Of a DNA stretch of 11,691 bases, positions 7,939-11,691 are shown piece after piece; position 1 is the stretch's first letter; each line of letters opens with the position of its first letter. The stretch is from positions 1 to 11,691 of the forward strand of contig JBJKOY010000282.1 in assembly GCA_046706945.1 (NCBI GenBank). The letters are read 5' to 3'. The notes under the pieces were generated by a model. That model was not told where the DNA came from and did not search any database. It worked only from the letters and a program-made list of their open reading frames with translations. The position numbers and the translations under genes were made by a program. This DNA comes from FEN-1297 sp046706945 (GTDB lineage: Bacteria; Bacteroidota; Ignavibacteria; Ignavibacteriales; Ignavibacteriaceae).

Positions 7939-7973
7939 ATATTTGCTTTTGCTTGTTCCTTATACATTCAGTC

Positions 7974-8879
7974 TTATAAAATAGTATATACCACTCCGAG
8001 CTGAAGTGCCTGTTTCATTTGAGCCGTCAGAGATTGATCTTTCTGATAGATGAACAGGAAATTCAAATTCACGTTAAGCCAGTTGTTTACTTTGGCAACC
8101 AGCGAGTTATCCCACCTTACATCCCACACGTCCAGGCTTTTGAATCTCGTAAATAAAGTAAGATTGCTGTTGAACAATAAGTTCTGAGCCAACTGCACCT
8201 TACCGGTGGTTACCGACTGAAAGCCGGTTTCAAATTTAAAGGCTTCTACCTTGGACGTTGTTATATCGTCAGTGTACTGCCTGAAGCGGTTTGTAAATGT
8301 TTCCTGGACGGCAACACCGAGTCTTGTTTTAAAGGAATACAGCTTGTCGAAAGTAAAACCCAAACTCTGCGTTACGTAGCCGGGATCGAAAAAGTTCGCG
8401 ATTTCAGTTGCCTGGTTATTGTTATAATTATATCCCGGAGCTATTGTGGTCCTGACGGTATTGCCGAAGAACGGGTCTACAGCCCAACCGATTTTGTATG
8501 ACAGCACGTTTTCCATATAAAGATCGTTGTCGTTTGTCCTGAAATTCTGTGTACCGAGTTTTGTACGTCCGTAAGCAACTTTTAAGCTGTTGAAAAAATT
8601 CCAGCTCATGCTCCTGTAATTATAGCCGAAATCGCCGGTGACCGTCCACGTTATGGAGTTGTCTCCTCCCTGCGTCCAGTTGCTTAGTGCAAGCTGACTT
8701 ACATTTAAACCGGCAATTGCCCTGGGCGTCCAGAACGGAGAGAAAACCGAATCCTTTTTTACAGTGTCGTCCTGTAGCGCGGCTTTCGGACTGGTTTCAA
8801 ACAGGGAATTCCCCTGCGCAAATAATGTAACCGTTGCTAAAATGATAATTATCATTATATATGAAAATTTATTTTTCAT
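7974..8879 (-). CDS. DUF3078-type outer-membrane beta-barrel protein
   Basis: This 301-residue envelope protein has a signal peptide at 1-22 (MKNKF, an Ile-rich core, cleavage near LFAQ). The segment LNVSQLALSNWTQGGDNSI (58-76) is the hallmark I associate with DUF3078, whose members begin with an LNFSQ...NW..GG.NS-like block. The rest alternates aromatic and polar residues in short strands (for example WNFFNSLKVAYGRTKLG, then YNYNNNQATE and LNVNLNFLFIY) and ends in a hydrophobic VVYTIL. This is the pattern of a small outer-membrane barrel. The molecular role of the family is not known to me. ATG 8879 has AAGGA about 7 nt upstream. The gene is divergent from the alpha/beta hydrolase, with only 55 bp between the two starts, so the promoters must overlap. 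glgA follows downstream on the same strand after 122 bp. Confidence 0.85.
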   Translation of the reverse strand: MKNKFSYIMIIIILATVTLFAQGNSLFETSPKAALQDDTVKKDSVFSPFWTPRAIAGLNVSQLALSNWTQGGDNSITWTVTGDFGYNYRSMSWNFFNSLKVAYGRTKLGTQNFRTNDNDLYMENVLSYKIGWAVDPFFGNTVRTTIAPGYNYNNNQATEIANFFDPGYVTQSLGFTFDKLYSFKTRLGVAVQETFTNRFRQYTDDITTSKVEAFKFETGFQSVTTGKVQLAQNLLFNSNLTLFTRFKSLDVWDVRWDNSLVAKVNNWLNVNLNFLFIYQKDQSLTAQMKQALQLGVVYTIL

Positions 8880-8934
8880 ACTATATTCCTTATTTTTTAC
8901 TTTGTGTTTTAATGAAATTAAATTCGGAAAAGAT
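8880..8934. promoter_or_regulatory. Compact divergent promoter region
   Basis: The 55 AT-rich bases between two divergent start codons must hold both ribosome binding sites, and probably at least part of both promoters. AAGGA serves the minus-strand gene and a weaker GGAAAAG serves the plus-strand gene. No confident -33/-7 elements could be assigned, and promoter sequence may extend into either coding region. Confidence 0.4.
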
Positions 8935-9735
8935 ATGAAAGTAATTAAGAATAATATTGCAATATATCAAGAAGGCGACCCATCAAAAATGACAATTTTT
9001 TTCATTCACGGATTTCCTTACGATCATTCGATGTGGGACGAACAGGTAGCCGCTCTTTCTTTGCACCATAGTTGCGTAACCTACGATATCAGGGGCCTGG
9101 GCGAATCGCCCGCAGGCCTCGGGCAGTTTACAATGGAGTCTTTCGCGGACGACGTTGAATATATAATAGATAATATGATGTTGGATAAACCGGTCATTTG
9201 CGGACTCTCCATGGGAGGATACATTGCTTTGAGATCGGTCGAAAGGTTCGAGCATAAGCTGGGAGGCCTGATATTGTGCGATACCAAATCGCAGGCGGAC
9301 GATAACGAAGGTAAGCTTAAAAGAGCAGCAAGCATTGCAAAGATCGACGGCGAAGGACTCGAATCTTTTGTAAACTCATTCGTACCGAACTGTTTTGCGC
9401 CGCAGTCGGTTCAGGACCTGGGACAAAGTTATTACGAGATCCTTGCAAGATCTTCTTCATACGACCCGGTCGGCGTAAAAGGCTGCATCCTTGCAATGCT
9501 CGGCAGGAACGATACTACGGGGTACCTGCACAATATTAAAATTCCTGCTCTTGTTTTGTGCGGCGAATACGACAGGCTGACCCCGACGGATTCGATGAGA
9601 TCCCTGGCGGAGAAGATCAAAGGTTCGCGTTTCGTTATTATTCCGAATGCCGGGCACATGACGCCTGTGGAAAATCCGGATGCCGTTACCGGCGCCATAA
9701 AAAAATTCATGTCCGATAATTTTCCCGACAAATAA
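8935..9735 (+). CDS. Alpha/beta hydrolase (serine hydrolase fold)
   Basis: This 266-residue soluble enzyme of the alpha/beta-hydrolase superfamily most resembles the 3-oxoadipate enol-lactonase/esterase-type group; the substrate cannot be inferred. Visible features: the HGFP oxyanion region at 25-28 (FFIHGFPYDHSMW), YDIRGLGES at 50-58, the nucleophile elbow GLSMGG with Ser92, the acid in CGEYDRLTP with Asp213, and the catalytic His in NAGHMTPVENP (His241). The triad is complete, so activity is expected. There is no signal peptide. The frame is open upstream to 8764, but that extension is antisense to the DUF3078 gene and adds an unfamiliar hydrophobic stretch. ATG 8935, with GGAAAAG just upstream, gives the family-like start. 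A class V aminotransferase gene follows 69 bp later on the same strand, which suggests co-transcription. Confidence 0.92.
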   Translation: MKVIKNNIAIYQEGDPSKMTIFFIHGFPYDHSMWDEQVAALSLHHSCVTYDIRGLGESPAGLGQFTMESFADDVEYIIDNMMLDKPVICGLSMGGYIALRSVERFEHKLGGLILCDTKSQADDNEGKLKRAASIAKIDGEGLESFVNSFVPNCFAPQSVQDLGQSYYEILARSSSYDPVGVKGCILAMLGRNDTTGYLHNIKIPALVLCGEYDRLTPTDSMRSLAEKIKGSRFVIIPNAGHMTPVENPDAVTGAIKKFMSDNFPDK

Positions 9736-9804
9736 AAAGAACATTCTCGAATATTATAGGTAATTTTACTAAAAATTGTCTTCAATTAATTTGAGCGGTG
9801 AATA

Positions 9805-11055
9805 ATGAAATCTGTCAAGAATTCCTTTTCGGAGATCATAAAAAGAAGGGACGATTTCCCTTCGTTAAAACGGACCGTAAACGGCTTTAAGCTTGCCTAT
9901 CTCGACGGCCCCGGCGGTAGCCAGGTGCCGCAGCAGGTTATAAATGCGATATCGGGTTATTATAAGAAGTGCAACGCCAACACTCACGGTTATTTCATTA
10001 CTTCGGCCGAAAGCGATAAAATTATCGAAGAAGCACGGGAAAAATCCGCAGTGTTCCTAGGAGCCGAAAACGCCGGCTGCATTTCTTTCGGGGCCAACAT
10101 GACTACGCTTAACTTTTCGCTCAGCCGGGCAATTGCAAGGTCGATGCGCGAGGGCGACGAGATTATAATTACACAGCTGGATCACGAAGCCAACCGGGGA
10201 CCCTGGCTTAACCTGCGGGAAAAAGGAATCGTTGTAAGGGAAGTAACCCTAAAACAGGACGGCACGCTCGACTATGCGGATTTCATCTCAAAGATCAACG
10301 AAAAGACCAGACTGGCCGCCGTCGGTCTCGCTTCGAACGCGCTGGGGACGGTGAACAACATTAAACTGATCAGACAATTAACGTACGAAGCCGGCGCACT
10401 GCTGGCCGTTGACGCAGTGCATTATGCGCCGCATTTCCCGGTCGACGTAAAAGAACTAGGCGTTGATTTTCTTATCTGTTCGGCATACAAGTTTTACGGT
10501 CCGCATGTCGGGATCTTATATTCCCGTCCGGGACTGCTGGAACAGCTTCAGACGGACCGCCTCCGTACGCAGTCTCCGCGGGCGCCTTACAGGATTGAGA
10601 CGGGAACTTTGAACTATGCCGCGATTGCCGGGGTAAAATCGGCCGTTGATTATATAGCATCGTTCGGCGGCGGAAAGACATTGAGGGAAAAAATCGTATC
10701 GGCCATGGGTAAGATAGGAGAATACGAACACTATCTTGCGCGCAATTTGTACGGCGGATTAAAAAGGATTAAAGGAGTAAAAGTATACGGGGTTCCCTTC
10801 GATGCCGGACTGAGAGCGCCTACCGTTTCGTTTACGATAGACGGCATTGAACCTTCCGAAGCCTGCCGAATGCTCGGAGATAAAGGCATATGCGTATGGG
10901 ACGGACATTTTTATGCCGTCAGAGCCGTAGAGGTACTGGGACTATACGAGAAAGGCGGATTGATCCGGGCAGGCATATCGCTCTATAATACAGAGGATGA
11001 CATTAAGAGACTGCTGAACGGCGTGAAAGAAATCGCCGATGGCAAAATTAAATAA
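9805..11055 (+). CDS. Class V aminotransferase, cysteine-desulfurase-like (VC1184-type)
   Basis: This 416-residue PLP enzyme of fold type I is related to SufS/CsdA cysteine desulfurases. The N-terminal YLDGPGGSQVP (32-42) and NANTHGYF (57-64) are typical of the VC1184-like subfamily. PLP-site residues are visible: His127 in QLDHEANRGPW (ring stacking), Asp203 and His206 in VDAVHYAPH, and the Schiff-base Lys229 in CSAYKFYGPHVG. ETGTLNY lies at 265-271. The position where SufS carries its catalytic Cys loop instead reads ICVWDGHFYAVRAVE (362-376), so the persulfide-forming cysteine seems absent, as I recall for this subfamily. Desulfurase activity should therefore not be assumed; a lyase or transaminase reaction is as likely. 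ATG 9805 has only a weak GGTGA-type binding site. It lies 69 bp after the alpha/beta hydrolase on the same strand. Confidence 0.88.
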   Translation: MKSVKNSFSEIIKRRDDFPSLKRTVNGFKLAYLDGPGGSQVPQQVINAISGYYKKCNANTHGYFITSAESDKIIEEAREKSAVFLGAENAGCISFGANMTTLNFSLSRAIARSMREGDEIIITQLDHEANRGPWLNLREKGIVVREVTLKQDGTLDYADFISKINEKTRLAAVGLASNALGTVNNIKLIRQLTYEAGALLAVDAVHYAPHFPVDVKELGVDFLICSAYKFYGPHVGILYSRPGLLEQLQTDRLRTQSPRAPYRIETGTLNYAAIAGVKSAVDYIASFGGGKTLREKIVSAMGKIGEYEHYLARNLYGGLKRIKGVKVYGVPFDAGLRAPTVSFTIDGIEPSEACRMLGDKGICVWDGHFYAVRAVEVLGLYEKGGLIRAGISLYNTEDDIKRLLNGVKEIADGKIK

Positions 11056-11237
11056 AAATGTATCGGTTATTCAGGTAATTGAACCTACATGCCGGTAGGC
11101 AGACACGGATGATACCGATAAAGCAGCTTGCCCCTATGGTGGATTTTCGCGGATGTATTTATAATTGTTTTTAATCTGCGTAATCCGTATTATCCGCGTG
11201 CTATTTTATGTATCCAGCATCCAGTATCCAGCATCCA
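11056..11237. repeat. Intergenic cluster of short palindromic and tandem repeats
   Basis: The gap between two convergent genes holds several repeat types. TATCGGT (11061-11067) and ACCGATA (11114-11120) are an inverted pair. CCTACATGCCGGTAGG near 11083-11098 can fold on itself. CGCGGAT (11148-11154) and ATCCGCG (11192-11198) are another inverted pair, and imperfect TAATC(T/C)GCG-like units run from 11172 to 11200. An ATCCAGN heptamer array closes the region. No gene and no clear intrinsic terminator is visible. Confidence 0.5.
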
Positions 11238-11239
11238 TC
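11212..11239. repeat. Four tandem copies of a 7-bp unit (ATCCAGN)
   Basis: Consecutive units ATCCAGC, ATCCAGT, ATCCAGC and ATCCATC run without spacers. The last overlaps the first two bases of the stop codon (TGA on minus, 11238-11240) of the DUF4918 gene. A unit number that varies between strains would be expected of such an array. Confidence 0.65.
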
Positions 11240-11691
11240 ATCTCCCGCAGACATTCAAATATTCTTTTATATAATCCGGGACATGTTTCTGCCTGTACTG
11301 CATAATAAACCTGGGGTGATCAAGCATATATATTTGCTCGAATAGTTTAAGCTCGTCGTTTATCTCCTTGAGATATCCGTAATTTTTCCTCCCCAAGCTT
11401 ACGGCAAAACGGGATGAAGCTCCGAAAGTCGCCTGTTTTTTCAGAGCGTCGGCAATAAAAGGCTTCAGACATCCGTATGTTTTCTTATCGTCGTAATAGT
11501 TATAATTCTTGCCGTCTTTAATTAGAGCAAGCGGATAAAGAGCACTTATAAAGAACTTCGAATAAAATTCATCCGCCCCTCCGTAAGATCTTATAAACGA
11601 ATACACGAACTTGCTGGAAAGCTCGGTCTTTTTATCGAACGTGTTTTTAATACCGCAGTACTCTTCCAGAGCGACCGGGTCGGAAAAAGAT
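11238..11691 (-). CDS. DUF4918 / SMUG2-like uracil-DNA glycosylase family protein, C-terminal part
   Basis: The frame stays open from the right window edge to the TGA at 11238, giving about 151 C-terminal residues; the true start lies outside the window. An internal GTG at 11606 is not the start, because the conserved family sequence continues upstream of it (FSDPVALEEYCGI, then ELSSKFVYSFI). Characteristic blocks are the Gly-Gly-Ala/Phe-Tyr region (YGGADEFYSKFF), DGKNYNYYDDK, an FGASSRFAVSLG strand and DHPRFIMQYRQK near the C-terminus. The HPRFIMQYR block corresponds to the DNA-intercalating His-containing motif of the uracil-DNA glycosylase superfamily. By family membership the protein would remove uracil or a related damaged base from DNA. 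The N-terminal catalytic motif is off the window. The assignment is by recognition of conserved blocks. Confidence 0.8.
   Translation of the reverse strand, partial: SFSDPVALEEYCGIKNTFDKKTELSSKFVYSFIRSYGGADEFYSKFFISALYPLALIKDGKNYNYYDDKKTYGCLKPFIADALKKQATFGASSRFAVSLGRKNYGYLKEINDELKLFEQIYMLDHPRFIMQYRQKHVPDYIKEYLNVCGR

Noticed and set aside
8764..8934. N-terminal extension of the alpha/beta hydrolase with a hydrophobic stretch that resembles a membrane anchor
   Set aside because: It lies antisense to the start of the DUF3078 gene, uses the reverse of its signal-peptide codons, and a family-like start with a binding site occurs at 8935.
11212..11239. Possible CRISPR-like array
   Set aside because: The units are only 7 bp, contiguous and without spacers, so this is a simple tandem repeat.

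Overview
The window looks like chromosome from a Bacteroidota/Ignavibacteria-type bacterium. Three things suggest this. The 592-residue secreted protein ends in a type IX secretion (T9SS) type A sorting domain with the QNYPNPFNPTT motif. A DUF3078-type outer-membrane barrel is present. The TonB-dependent receptor starts with a CarboxypepD_reg-like domain, as is usual in this phylum. The lineage is inferred from protein style, not from a marker gene.

Left part (1-5516, all minus strand): a surface/secretion cluster. In transcription order it holds a large TonB-dependent outer-membrane receptor, a decayed remnant of a beta-helix T9SS protein, the intact 592-aa paralogue of that remnant, and the first 51 codons of a further secreted protein that runs off the left edge. 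The genes are close together with strong AGGAGG-type ribosome binding sites, so they probably form one operon or a tight co-directional group. The substrate is unknown. A receptor beside a pectin-lyase-fold protein suggests polysaccharide binding or uptake, but no SusD partner and no catalytic residues can be pointed to.

Middle (5517-8879): an AT-rich stretch of about 0.8 kb without a convincing gene holds a terminator-like hairpin and a 119-bp element with MITE-like inverted ends. Then come glycogen synthase (glgA) and a DUF3078 outer-membrane protein, both on the minus strand and separated by a short AT-rich gap with one hairpin.

Right part (8935-11691): divergently from the DUF3078 gene, the plus strand carries an alpha/beta hydrolase and a class V aminotransferase of the VC1184-like cysteine-desulfurase-related family, probably co-transcribed. 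A repeat-rich intergenic region follows. The C-terminal part of a DUF4918 (SMUG2-like) uracil-DNA glycosylase family protein then runs off the right edge on the minus strand.

No rRNA, tRNA, CRISPR array, riboswitch or intact transposase was seen. The least ordinary items are the decayed T9SS paralogue, the small inverted-repeat element beyond glgA, and the intergenic repeat cluster near the right end. None of these amounts to a clearly new biological system.
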